NCBI GenBank assembly: GCA_041397765.1
Contig: JAWKWA010000001.1
Location: 186,001-250,000, forward strand
From: JAWKWA01 sp041397765
Lineage (GTDB): Bacteria; Pseudomonadota; Alphaproteobacteria; Rhizobiales; Hyphomicrobiaceae
Length of the DNA: 64,000 nt
Direction of reading: 5' to 3'
The number at the start of each line of letters is the position of its first letter. Positions within the stretch are counted from its first letter, which is position 1. The notes under the pieces were generated by a model that was not told the origin of the DNA, searched no databases, and saw only the letters and a list, made by a program, of their open reading frames with translations. Both the position numbers and the translations under genes were made by a program. Shown here piece by piece: positions 8,286-16,688 of the stretch.

Positions 8286-9764
8286 ATGGCACGGTCGCTC
8301 GAGCTCGATCTCTCGGCGCTGAAGCCCTTGAAGGGCCGGCAGGCGCCGCTGCTCGCCTTCGATTTCGGCACCGCCTTCTCCAAGGTCGCGGTGATCCTCG
8401 ACCGCAAGGGCGGCGAGGAACTGCCGCTGCCGGTCGGACGGATCGCGGCGCGCGGGCAGTCGCGGCAGCTGCAGAACCCCTACATCCTCGCCTCCACCAT
8501 CTTCGTGAAGGACGGCGTCATGCTGTTCGGCCCGCGCGCCTACGAGGAGGGGATCCGCGCCGGCGAGGGCCGTGCCCGCTTCGAGAGTCCGAAAAGCCTC
8601 TTCAACAGCGATGATCTGGAGGCAGCGGCGGGCCGCACGCTCGGCGCGGATGTGGTGCCGGGCGATATCGGCTTCACCGCGCTCGAGCTCGCCCAGCTCT
8701 ATCTCGCCTATCTGACGGCGATCGCCTCGGAGGCGCTGGAGGAGCGCGGCCAGCCCCGCCATATCGAGCGGCGCTATGCGGTGCCGGGCTGGACGCCCGA
8801 GCGGGCGCGCGGCTATGCCCGGGCGATCTCGACGCTGCTCGCCAATGCGCAGATCCTCGCCGACACGTTGAGGGACCGCTGGCACGACGGGCTGCCACTC
8901 GCCCTCGCCCGCGAGGCGCTCGACGCGCTCGCCGACATGGACGCCGACCCGCCCCGTCATCTCGTCGCCGAAGGCCTCGCCGAGGCGACCGCCGCCGGCA
9001 ACTCGATCTTCAATCCGCGCTGGCGCAAGCCCAAGCTGTTCGTCGTCGTCGATGTCGGCGCCGGTACGGTCGACATGGCGGGATTCCTCGTCTTCAAGCA
9101 CCGCATCATCACGCTGACCGGCTTCCGTGTCGCCCAGCTCGAGGGCACCGCGCGCGGCTACGAGCTGGCCGGCAATGCGCTCGACGAGGCCTTCGTCGCG
9201 CTCGCGCTCGTGAAGGCCGGCATCGCGCCGGGCGATCCGGAGCACGCCAAGGCGTCGAGGGCGCTCGCCCGCCAGAAGCGCGAGCTGAAGGAATCGCTGT
9301 TCCAGCCGCCCTACGAGGTCGAGGTGGCGGTCAGCCGCGACGAGGTCGTCACCGTCTCGCGCGACGAGCTTCTCGCCTCGCCCGCCGTCGTCGCGCTCGC
9401 CGAGGGGCTTCGCCAGGAGTACCGCAAGGTAGTCGAGGCGATCGGCGCGGGGCCCTTCGAGCGTTACGGTCATGAGCTGAACGTCCATCTGACCGGCGGC
9501 GGGTCGCGCCTGCCCTTCGTCGAGAGCCTGGTGGACGAGGCGTTCGAGATCGGCGGGCGGAAGCTGAGGATCATCGCCCAGTCGGGGCCGCCCGACTGGG
9601 TCGAGGCGGCCGATGTCGACTGGCTGCGCGACTACCCCCAACTCGCCGTCGCCATCGGCGCGGCCCGGCCGACGGTCCCCGAAGGTGCCGGTCCCTATAC
9701 GCCCGAGGGTCTCCATCCCGTCGCCCCCGGCCGCCGCAGGCTCGCCCGCGACCCGAAAGACTAG
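8286..9764 (+). CDS. Hsp70/actin-fold ATPase of unknown function
   Basis: 492 residues. All three ATP-binding signatures of the actin/Hsp70/sugar-kinase superfamily are visible: phosphate-1 DFGTAFSKVAV (26-36), phosphate-2 DVGAGTVDMAGF (256-267), and the adenosine motif LTGGGSRLPFVESLV (402-416). The length covers only a nucleotide-binding domain; the canonical Hsp70 substrate-binding and lid domains are absent, so it is not DnaK. It is likely cytoplasmic. Its upstream neighbour is an unknown helical protein. Such orphan Hsp70-like proteins often act with a dedicated partner, but the process here is unknown. Confidence 0.8.
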   Translation: MARSLELDLSALKPLKGRQAPLLAFDFGTAFSKVAVILDRKGGEELPLPVGRIAARGQSRQLQNPYILASTIFVKDGVMLFGPRAYEEGIRAGEGRARFESPKSLFNSDDLEAAAGRTLGADVVPGDIGFTALELAQLYLAYLTAIASEALEERGQPRHIERRYAVPGWTPERARGYARAISTLLANAQILADTLRDRWHDGLPLALAREALDALADMDADPPRHLVAEGLAEATAAGNSIFNPRWRKPKLFVVVDVGAGTVDMAGFLVFKHRIITLTGFRVAQLEGTARGYELAGNALDEAFVALALVKAGIAPGDPEHAKASRALARQKRELKESLFQPPYEVEVAVSRDEVVTVSRDELLASPAVVALAEGLRQEYRKVVEAIGAGPFERYGHELNVHLTGGGSRLPFVESLVDEAFEIGGRKLRIIAQSGPPDWVEAADVDWLRDYPQLAVAIGAARPTVPEGAGPYTPEGLHPVAPGRRRLARDPKD

Positions 9765-9973
9765 GATGGCCGGGCGCCGCACGTCGGTGCGATGGCGGGA
9801 AGCGGCTGGCCGCCTGGAACGGGCCGGCGACGGAGTTGGGCCCGGCTCCGGCCGGTCAGGCATGTCCATCGCGATCTTGAACGGGGCGCACTTAGCTGCA
9901 ACCCTTGATCGCCGTCGACGGCCGGCCCGCCGGGCCTCGCCCTCGACGGATCTGGTTTCTGGCGGAGGTGCTG

Positions 9974-10921
9974 ATGGCAGGCGGGGAGAGAATTCCGGTC
10001 GCGGTGATCGGCAATGGCATCATCGGGCACGGCGTCGCTCAGATCTTCGCCGCAGCCGGACATCCGGTCGTCATGATCGGTCGCAATGCCGACAGTCTGC
10101 AACGGGCTCTCGGCAATATCCGCTCCAGTCTCGAGGAGTTCGCCGAAAACGGCCTCACCGATGCCGCCGGCGTGACGGCTGCCCTCCAGCGCATCCGCAC
10201 CTCGACCAGCCTTCAGGATGCCGGCGGCGCCGGCCTCGTCGTCGAGGCGGTGACCGAGGATCTGCCGCTGAAGCTCGGCATCTTCGAGGAGCTCGACCGC
10301 ATCTGCCCGGCCTCCACCATCCTCGGCTCGTCGAGCGGCCAGCCGGCCTCCGCGCTGGTGCCGCGCGTGAAGCACCGCGCCCGGGTGATCGCCACGCATT
10401 TCTGGTATCCGCCCCAGCTCATTCCGCTCGTCGAGGTCTGCGCCGGGCCCGAGACCGACCCGGAGGTGACCCGACGCACCGTCGCCCTCATCCGTGCCGC
10501 CGGCAAGGAGCCGGTCGTGATCGACAAGGAGGTGCCGGGCTTCATCGGCAACCGCATCCAGTTTGCGGCGCTGCGCGAGGCGTGGTCGCTCTGGGCGGCC
10601 GGCGTCGCCTCGGCCGAAGCGATCGACACGGTGGTGAAGGCGAGCATCGGCCGGCGGCTCGGCATCACCGGACCGATCGAATCGGCCGATGTCGGCGGCC
10701 TCGATACGCTCTACAACTTCGCCCGCTTCCTGCAGCCTCATCTCGACCGCTCGGCCGATCCGCCCGAGGCCGTCGGCCGCATCGTCGCGGAGGGCCAGCG
10801 CGGCCCGTCGACCGGCAGGGGCGTCTATGATTGGACGAAGCGCGACGGTGATCGGCTGTTGAAGGCTCGCCGCGCCGAGCTGTTCCGCTGGCTGAAGGCC
10901 GACCGGGACGGTCAAAGCTGA
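9974..10921 (+). CDS. 3-hydroxyacyl-CoA dehydrogenase family protein
   Basis: 315 residues from the ATG at 9974 (GGCGGAGGTG just upstream). N-terminal Rossmann domain with GNGIIG at 13-18, the QPASAL / HFWYPPQLIPLVEV segment typical of the family, and a C-terminal helical domain (FIGNRIQFAALREAW). The family includes 3-hydroxybutyryl-CoA dehydrogenase, L-carnitine dehydrogenase (about 320 residues in its single-domain form) and L-gulonate dehydrogenase. Given the nearby BKACE and GbdR/CdhR-like regulator, carnitine dehydrogenase is possible but not shown. It lies 14 bases before a flavoprotein gene, clearly one operon. Confidence 0.82.
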   Translation: MAGGERIPVAVIGNGIIGHGVAQIFAAAGHPVVMIGRNADSLQRALGNIRSSLEEFAENGLTDAAGVTAALQRIRTSTSLQDAGGAGLVVEAVTEDLPLKLGIFEELDRICPASTILGSSSGQPASALVPRVKHRARVIATHFWYPPQLIPLVEVCAGPETDPEVTRRTVALIRAAGKEPVVIDKEVPGFIGNRIQFAALREAWSLWAAGVASAEAIDTVVKASIGRRLGITGPIESADVGGLDTLYNFARFLQPHLDRSADPPEAVGRIVAEGQRGPSTGRGVYDWTKRDGDRLLKARRAELFRWLKADRDGQS

Positions 10922-10935
10922 GGGAGCGACGGCAG

Positions 10936-12261
10936 ATGCGCGAGGTCGAGGGACTGCTGACCGAGGATTTCCGCGACACGCCCTATTGGTGGCGGGCCGC
11001 GCCGCGGCCTCTGATCGCGCGCAAAGACCTCGAAAAGGCGGTCGACGTGGTCGTGGTCGGGGCCGGCATCACCGGGCTCAATGCCGCCATCGAGCTCACG
11101 AAGGCGGGGCGCTCGGTCGCCGTCCTCGATGCAGGCGATGCAGGAGCCGGCGCCTCCAGCCGCAATGCCGGCTTCGTCGGCCGGACCTTGAAGCACAGCT
11201 TCGGCCAGATCGCCCGCAAGAACGGTCTCGAGCAGGCCAAGCGCGTCTATCGGGAGATGCAGGCCGCCTTCGAATCCGTCGCCGACGTGATCACGCAGGA
11301 GCGGATCGACTGCCATTACGAGCGTTGCGGCCGCCTGATCATGCTGCAATCGCAGAGCCAGCGCCGGGCGCTCGAGGCCGAGCTGACGCTGCGCGCCGAG
11401 CATCTCGGCCAGCCCTTCCGCATGGTCGAGGGCCATGAGCTCGGCGGCGAGATCGCGACCGGCTCCTATGTCGCGGCGGCCGTCATCCCCGACCTCGCAT
11501 CGATCCATCCCGGGCTCTATCACCTCGGACTGCTGAAGGGTGCCGAGGCGCGCGGTGCCGTCATTCACACCGAGACCGAGGTCAAGTCGATCGAGCGCAC
11601 AGGCGAAGGCGGCGGGCGCGGCGGTTTCACCCTCGGCACCAGCCGGGGGCCGATCACCGCGGGCGAGGTGATCGTCGCGACCAACGGCTACACCGACAAG
11701 GCTTGGCCGTGGCTCGCCCGCCGCGCCATCCCGTTCGATGCCTACATGATCGCCACCGAGGAATTGTCGGACAACCACATCAACCACCTGTTGCCGGGTG
11801 GTCGCACCTACCTGGAGGACACCCACAACATCTTCTTCGTCCGCCGCGCGCCCGACAGCCGCCGCATCCTGTTCGGCGGCCGCACCGGCAGCCGGTTCCC
11901 CTCGCTGACCGTCATGGCCGAGCGGCTGCGCGGCGATCTCAACCGCATGCTTCCCGAGCTCGGCCCGGTACGGATCGCCAATGCCTGGACGGGCCGCTGC
12001 TCCGGCTCGTTCGACCTCTATCCCCATTTCGGCCGGCACGACGGCATCCACTATGCGCTCGGCTACTGCTTCGCCGGCGTGCCGATGGGCACCTATCTGG
12101 GGCGCAAGGCGGCAGCCTCGGTGCTCGGCCGGCCGGACCGGGAGACGGTCTTCGCCGAGCGACGTTTCACGACCGTGCCCGGCTATACCGGCAACCCCTG
12201 GTTCGTGCCGGCGGTGATGGCCTACTGGGACTGGCAGGACCGTCGCTCGGCGCGGAAATAG
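10936..12261 (+). CDS. FAD-dependent oxidoreductase (DAO family)
   Basis: 441 residues. FAD-binding Rossmann motif VVVGAGITGLNAAIELTKAG (about 39-58), followed by ASSRNAGFVG, which is the second FAD contact seen in gamma-glutamylputrescine oxidase and related amine or amino-acid oxidases. The C-terminal FGGRTG and GYCFAGVPMGTYLG segments fit the DAO fold. It oxidises an unknown C-N bond. It shares an operon with the preceding dehydrogenase. DAO is also the fold of the missing SoxB, but this protein resembles PuuB-type enzymes more than SoxB. Confidence 0.85.
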   Translation: MREVEGLLTEDFRDTPYWWRAAPRPLIARKDLEKAVDVVVVGAGITGLNAAIELTKAGRSVAVLDAGDAGAGASSRNAGFVGRTLKHSFGQIARKNGLEQAKRVYREMQAAFESVADVITQERIDCHYERCGRLIMLQSQSQRRALEAELTLRAEHLGQPFRMVEGHELGGEIATGSYVAAAVIPDLASIHPGLYHLGLLKGAEARGAVIHTETEVKSIERTGEGGGRGGFTLGTSRGPITAGEVIVATNGYTDKAWPWLARRAIPFDAYMIATEELSDNHINHLLPGGRTYLEDTHNIFFVRRAPDSRRILFGGRTGSRFPSLTVMAERLRGDLNRMLPELGPVRIANAWTGRCSGSFDLYPHFGRHDGIHYALGYCFAGVPMGTYLGRKAAASVLGRPDRETVFAERRFTTVPGYTGNPWFVPAVMAYWDWQDRRSARK

Positions 12262-12357
12262 CAGCCAGCGGCCGACTACCCGAACCGCGCCGCGATCTGG
12301 AGAACCAGCCGGGCCAAACGACGGGCCTTGCTGAACGACGGGGCCTTGCCGAAAGAT

Positions 12358-12391
12358 GGGGCCGATCAAACGACGGGGCCGATCAAACGAC
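12358..12391. repeat. 17-bp perfect tandem repeat, two copies
   Basis: The unit GGGGCCGATCAAACGAC occurs twice back to back, preceded from about 12311 by two degenerate versions containing AACGACGGGGCC. It is in the 321-bp non-coding gap between two convergent genes. Confidence 0.75.
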
Positions 12392-12422
12392 AAGGCCGCG
12401 CCGAGAAGCCGGCACGGCCTTG
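12391..12422. terminator. Hairpin between convergent genes
   Basis: Twelve-base arms CAAGGCCGCGCC and GGCACGGCCTTG pair with one mismatch around an eight-base loop. It lies between the convergent flavoprotein gene and the small secreted-protein gene, where a bidirectional terminator would be expected. No T-run is present on either side. Confidence 0.35.
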
Positions 12423-12582
12423 CGGAAGCAAGTGGAGAGGTGGGGTCAGTGTCTGCCGATTCGTTCCTGATCGGAAGCCGGCGCCTCGCCTTTGTTGAAA
12501 CCGTCTGGAAAGATTGCTGCGAGGCGAGGGACCCTGCGAGGCGAGGAACCCTGCGTCCGAGGGGGCCGGCGCCCCGCCCAGA

Positions 12583-12879
12583 TCAGCCGCCCGTGCAGGT
12601 CGTGAGCTGCTGGGCGCGCTTGGCGATAGCGGCGAGCCACTCGTCCGGCGAGACGCTCTCGCACCAGGCCTTGTGGTCCTTGATGCTCGTGCTCCAGCCA
12701 TCGCCGGAGAAATTGCATTTGCGGTCGACGTTCTCCTGGCCCTGCTTGGCGGACTTCAGGGCGTAGTCGTCGCAGTTATCGGCCAGAACGGGCGTGCCGA
12801 TCGCCAGGATCCCCGCCATCAGGATGCCCGCAAGCCCCGCCGCCGTCGTCCTCGCCGGAACCTTGCCAGTCGCGCTCAT
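12583..12879 (-). CDS. Small secreted protein of unknown function
   Basis: 98 residues from the ATG at 12879. The first 34 residues are a signal peptide: positively charged start, hydrophobic AAGLAGILMAGILAIG, then a likely cut after PVLA-D. The mature part is about 65 residues with four cysteines (DNCDDYALKS, RKCNF, KAWCESV, TTCTGG), suggesting two disulfides in the periplasm. WLAAIAKRAQQLTTC near the end recalls small secreted rhizobial proteins of unknown role. The next gene on this strand is hisG, over 190 bases away, so it is probably its own unit. Confidence 0.7.
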   Translation of the reverse strand: MSATGKVPARTTAAGLAGILMAGILAIGTPVLADNCDDYALKSAKQGQENVDRKCNFSGDGWSTSIKDHKAWCESVSPDEWLAAIAKRAQQLTTCTGG

Positions 12880-13036
12880 GAGACACTCTCGGGTTCGTGT
12901 GCATGCGTTCAAGGCGATTCTGACGCCAGTCGGGCCGCGTTTGCAAGGGCTCTCGCCCGTCCTTCGACGGCGCCGGCCAAGTCTCATCGCCGGTTGTTGC
13001 ATACCGAATATAGGGAGCGGTCATGAACCTGTGCTG

Positions 13037-13054
13037 AATGACCTTGCGGTCATC
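13037..13054 (-). terminator. Hairpin downstream of hisG
   Basis: Read on the minus strand the arms GATGACC and GGTCATT close a GCAA tetraloop about 22 bases after the hisG stop. The stable tetraloop and position suggest a terminator or mRNA end, although there is no T-run. Confidence 0.35.
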
Positions 13055-13075
13055 CGGGGGCCGCGGCGAGAGCCC

Positions 13076-13783
13076 TCAATGGCCGGTGGCGAGCCGGCCG
13101 ATCAGGTCGTTGCGCACCGCGCAGGCCGGCGGCGGCCAGTCGGCGCCGCGCGAGGCGAACAGGCAGGCCTGGCTGGAGAGGATCAGGCCGTCGGCCAGCA
13201 CCTTCAGGTGATTGGCCTCGAGCGTCGCCCCGGTCGAGGTGATGTCGACGACGATCTCGGCACTGCCCGCCGCCGGCGTGCCCTCGGTCGCCCCGAGGCT
13301 CTCGACGATGCGGTAGCGCGAGACGCCGCGCTCGGCGAAGAAGCGGCGGGTCAGGTTCATGTATTTGGTGGCGACCCGCATCGGCCGGCCGTGCTCGCGG
13401 CCGAAATCGCCGGCGATGTTCTCCAGATCCGCCATCTCGTTGACGTCGATCCAGCAGCCGGGCACCGCCACCACCACATCGGCGCGACCAAAGCCGAGCG
13501 GCCGCAAGAGCACGACATGGCTTTCGGTCTGGGGACCGTACTCGCGCACGAGATCCTCGCCCGTGATGCCCATATGAATGCGCCCGGTGCGCAGCGAGAA
13601 GGCGATCTCGCTCGCCGACATGAAGGCGATGTCGACCTCGGGCATCTCGCGGATGGTGCCGAGATAGCCGCGCTCGTGGCCGTTTTTCTCGATGGTGAGG
13701 CCGGCCTGGCGGAAGATCTCGACCGAGCGCTCCATCAGCCGGCCCTTCGAGGGCAGCGCCAGGGTGATGCGGTGCGCCATCAT
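13076..13783 (-). CDS. hisG: ATP phosphoribosyltransferase catalytic subunit, short form
   Basis: 235 residues, the short HisG that lacks the C-terminal regulatory domain and needs HisZ. It condenses ATP and PRPP, the first step of histidine synthesis. Start region ITLALPSKGRLMERS, the PRPP-site-like EIVVDITSTGATLEANHLK near 180-200 and the FASR/AD region are as expected. ATG at 13783 overlaps the hisZ stop in ATGA, so translation is coupled to hisZ. Last gene of hisS-hisZ-hisG. Confidence 0.93.
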   Translation of the reverse strand: MMAHRITLALPSKGRLMERSVEIFRQAGLTIEKNGHERGYLGTIREMPEVDIAFMSASEIAFSLRTGRIHMGITGEDLVREYGPQTESHVVLLRPLGFGRADVVVAVPGCWIDVNEMADLENIAGDFGREHGRPMRVATKYMNLTRRFFAERGVSRYRIVESLGATEGTPAAGSAEIVVDITSTGATLEANHLKVLADGLILSSQACLFASRGADWPPPACAVRNDLIGRLATGH

Positions 13784-14955
13784 GTGAGCCCCTCGATGGC
13801 CGCGAGCAGACGCTCGGTGTGGATGGCCGCGCCGACGGCCGGCACGTCGTGATCGCCCCCCACCTGGCTGACGAGCCGGTCGTAGCGTCCCCCGCCGGCG
13901 ATGTGGCCGCCGCGGCCGAGATCGGGCAGCTCGATCTCGAAGACGAAGCCGGTATAATATTCGAAACCGCGCCCGTACTCGGCCGAGAACTCGGCCTTGC
14001 CGAGCTCGACGCCGATCTGACCCATCAGCTCCAGGCGGCGGCGGTAGTGCTCGAGCGCGTCCGACAGGTCGACGCCCGAGCCCGACAGGATGTCGGAGAT
14101 GCGTGCCCCGGCTGCCCGCGGCGGCGCGGTGATGCCGATATAGGCCTCGATGAGCGCGGCGGCCGAGGCCGGCAGGGGCTCGGCGCGGGCGTCGGCAGCG
14201 AGCTCGACCAGATGGGTGGTGATCTCGCGCAGCGACCGCGTGCCGATGATCGGCATGCCGCCAGCCTCGAGATGGCGGGCGACGAGATCCTCCGCCGCCA
14301 CCGGATCGGCCGGGTCGATCGCCCGCACCAGCTCCTCGGGCACCCCTTTGGGAATCCTGAGACCGCCGCCGCACATCGCCTTCAGCTCGGCGAGGAAGGC
14401 GTCGGGCCGCCAGAACGAGCGCGCGAGGCGGTCCCGCCAGCGGCTCGGCAGGTCGATCGCGGCGATGAGGCCGTTGAAGAGACCGAGATCGCCGAAGCGC
14501 AGCTTGAAGCCCTTGAGGCCGGCTGCCCGGACCGCCTCGACGACGAGGCCAAGCACCTCGACCTCGGTCTTCTCCCGGTCGGTCGCATGAAAGCTCTCGA
14601 GGCCGGCCTGGCGGAACTCGCGCGGGCGCCTTCGGTCGCCGCCGCCCGGCTGGAATCGGAAGGCGGGGCCGTTGTAGCAGTAGCTCGCCCGCTTGTCGGC
14701 CTTGGGCACGCGCTCCAGATAGAGCCGGCAGGAGGGCACCGTGAGGTCCGGCCGCAGGCACAGCTCCTCGCCATCGGGATCGGTGAAGACATAGGTGCGC
14801 GAGCGCAATTCCTCGCCGATGGCGTCGAGATAGACATTGGCCGGCTGGAGGATCGAGGGCGCGACGCGCTCATAGCCGCTGCGGCCGAACACGCCCATGA
14901 TGGCGGCCGCCTGGGCCTCCAATGCCTCGAAGTTGACTGCGGTCTCGGCCGTCAT
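13780..14955 (-). CDS. hisZ: ATP phosphoribosyltransferase regulatory subunit
   Basis: 391 residues. A histidyl-tRNA synthetase paralogue: class II motif-like segments LRPDLTVPSCRLYLE and the C-terminal GRGFEYYTGFVFEIE and GGGRYDRL are visible, but the HisS anticodon-binding domain is missing. HisZ binds short HisG into a hetero-octamer and confers histidine feedback inhibition. It sits between hisS and hisG, overlapping hisG by 4 bases and starting 44 bases after hisS. Confidence 0.92.
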   Translation of the reverse strand: MTAETAVNFEALEAQAAAIMGVFGRSGYERVAPSILQPANVYLDAIGEELRSRTYVFTDPDGEELCLRPDLTVPSCRLYLERVPKADKRASYCYNGPAFRFQPGGGDRRRPREFRQAGLESFHATDREKTEVEVLGLVVEAVRAAGLKGFKLRFGDLGLFNGLIAAIDLPSRWRDRLARSFWRPDAFLAELKAMCGGGLRIPKGVPEELVRAIDPADPVAAEDLVARHLEAGGMPIIGTRSLREITTHLVELAADARAEPLPASAAALIEAYIGITAPPRAAGARISDILSGSGVDLSDALEHYRRRLELMGQIGVELGKAEFSAEYGRGFEYYTGFVFEIELPDLGRGGHIAGGGRYDRLVSQVGGDHDVPAVGAAIHTERLLAAIEGLT

Positions 14956-14999
14956 CGGCGCGTTCGTCCGGGCTCTGGAGTTTCGGTGAAGTCAGGCGG

Positions 15000-16493
15000 T
15001 CAGCCGTGACGCGAGAGCAGGCGCCGCACTTCGGCAACGAGGTCGGCCGCGGGAACGGATACCTGGGCGGGACGCGCCTCCTTCCATTCCTGGTGGTCGC
15101 GGATGCCGCCGGCGAGGCGGGAGCCTTCGATCAGATCCTTCAGCGTCACCTCGCCTCGCTGGCGCTCCTCGTCGCCCTCGATCACCACAACGGGCGCACC
15201 GCGCTTGTCGGCATAGCGCATCTGCGCCTTGAGGCCCGACGTGCCGAGATAGACCTCGGCGCGGATGCTCTCGGCGCGCAGCGACTGGGCCATGCGCTGG
15301 CAGTCGGGAAGGCGGGCCTGATCGAGCACCAGAACGACGACAGGCCCGCGGGAGGCCGCCTCGCCGGTGCGGCCGAGCGCCTTCAATGCCGCATAGAGAC
15401 GCGACACGCCGATCGAGAAACCGGTTGCCGGCACCTCGTTGCCGCGGAAGCGGGCGACCAGCCCGTCGTAGCGGCCGCCGCCGCCGACCGAGCCGAACCG
15501 CGCCAGCGTGCCGTCCTCGGCCCTCGCCTCGAAGGTCAGCTCGGCCTCGAAAACCGGACCCGTATAGTATTCGAGCCCGCGCACCACGCCCGGATTGACC
15601 ACGACGCGATCGGCGCCATAGCCGCCCGCCGAGAGGAGATCGTCCATGCGGGCGAGTTCGGCGAGGCCTTCCATGCCGCGTGCGCTGCGCTCGATGAGCG
15701 GGGCGATCCGCTCGAGCGTCGCGCCGCGCTCGCCGGGCGCGATGGTGACGAAGCCGAGTATGGTCTCGATCGCCTTCGGCGCGAGCCCCGCCCCTTCGGT
15801 GAAGTCGCCCGATTCGTCCTTGCGCCCCGGCCCGAGCAGCAGCGCGACGCCTTCCGATCCGAGCCGGTCGAGCTTGTCGATGGCGCGCAGCACGGTCAGC
15901 CGGCGGCGGGCGTCCGCCTCGCCGGCCGGGTCGATGCCGGCCGCCTCGAGCACGCCGTCGAGCACCTTCCGGCTGTTGACGTTCATGCGGTAGGAGCCGC
16001 GCGGGATGCCGAGGCGCTCCAGCGCGTCCGGCGCCAGCATGCAGAACTCGGCATCGGCGGCCGGATTGTCGGTGCCGACGGTATCGGCGTCGAACTGGGT
16101 GAACTCGCGGAAGCGGCCGGGTCCCGGCTTCTCGTTGCGGAACACGCTGCCGGTCTGGTAGCGCCGGTAGGGCTTGGGCAGAGCGTCGTAGTTCTCGGCG
16201 ACATAGCGGGCGAGCGGCGCCGTCAGGTCGTAGCGCAGGCTCATCCACTGCTCGTCGTCGTCCTGGAACGAGAACACGCCGGCATTGGGCCGGTCCTGAT
16301 CGGGCAGGAACTTGCCGAGCGCCTCGGTATACTCGATCGCCGAAGTCGAAAGCGGCTCGAATCCGTAGACCTCGCACACCTCGCGGATGGTCGCGACCAT
16401 CGAGGTGAGCGACCGCAACTCCTCGGCGCCAATATCCCGGAACCCCTTCGGCAAGGCTGCCTTGGGGCGGTTGTCTTTCTTCTGCTTTGCCAT
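15000..16493 (-). CDS. hisS: Histidine--tRNA ligase
   Basis: 497 residues from ATG 16493 (MAKQKKDNRPKAALPKGFRD), the usual alphaproteobacterial length. Class II motif 2 (FRNEKPGPGRFREFTQFD), histidine-specific motifs VVNPGVVRGLEYYTGPVFEA and GGGGRYDGLVARF, then a C-terminal anticodon-binding domain (about 400-497, VVLVLDQARLPDCQ onward). Charges tRNA-His. A longer in-frame extension to 16913 is rejected because it has no synthetase character. Upstream lies a 195-bp gap to the divergent hen1 gene. Confidence 0.95.
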   Translation of the reverse strand: MAKQKKDNRPKAALPKGFRDIGAEELRSLTSMVATIREVCEVYGFEPLSTSAIEYTEALGKFLPDQDRPNAGVFSFQDDDEQWMSLRYDLTAPLARYVAENYDALPKPYRRYQTGSVFRNEKPGPGRFREFTQFDADTVGTDNPAADAEFCMLAPDALERLGIPRGSYRMNVNSRKVLDGVLEAAGIDPAGEADARRRLTVLRAIDKLDRLGSEGVALLLGPGRKDESGDFTEGAGLAPKAIETILGFVTIAPGERGATLERIAPLIERSARGMEGLAELARMDDLLSAGGYGADRVVVNPGVVRGLEYYTGPVFEAELTFEARAEDGTLARFGSVGGGGRYDGLVARFRGNEVPATGFSIGVSRLYAALKALGRTGEAASRGPVVVLVLDQARLPDCQRMAQSLRAESIRAEVYLGTSGLKAQMRYADKRGAPVVVIEGDEERQRGEVTLKDLIEGSRLAGGIRDHQEWKEARPAQVSVPAADLVAEVRRLLSRHG

Positions 16494-16688
16494 TGGGGCC
16501 CGACGGTCTCGCCGCCCCTCTCGGGCGGCCGCTTTCGTGCGCGGGGTTCTATCCCACGTGTGGATCGCCCGCAAGGCAAGAGGCACCCGGCGAAGGCGCG
16601 GGCGCGGGCCGCGGGCGCCCGGCCCGGAGATCCGGCTTGATCCCCCGTCCGGTCGGCGGGCAATACTGCCGGCCGGAGGGCCGCCGCC

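Noticed and set aside
10936..12261. Flavoprotein at 10936 as a displaced SoxB
   Set aside because: It has the same DAO fold, but its FAD loop and tail look like gamma-glutamylputrescine-oxidase types; there is no positive evidence for a sarcosine oxidase beta subunit.
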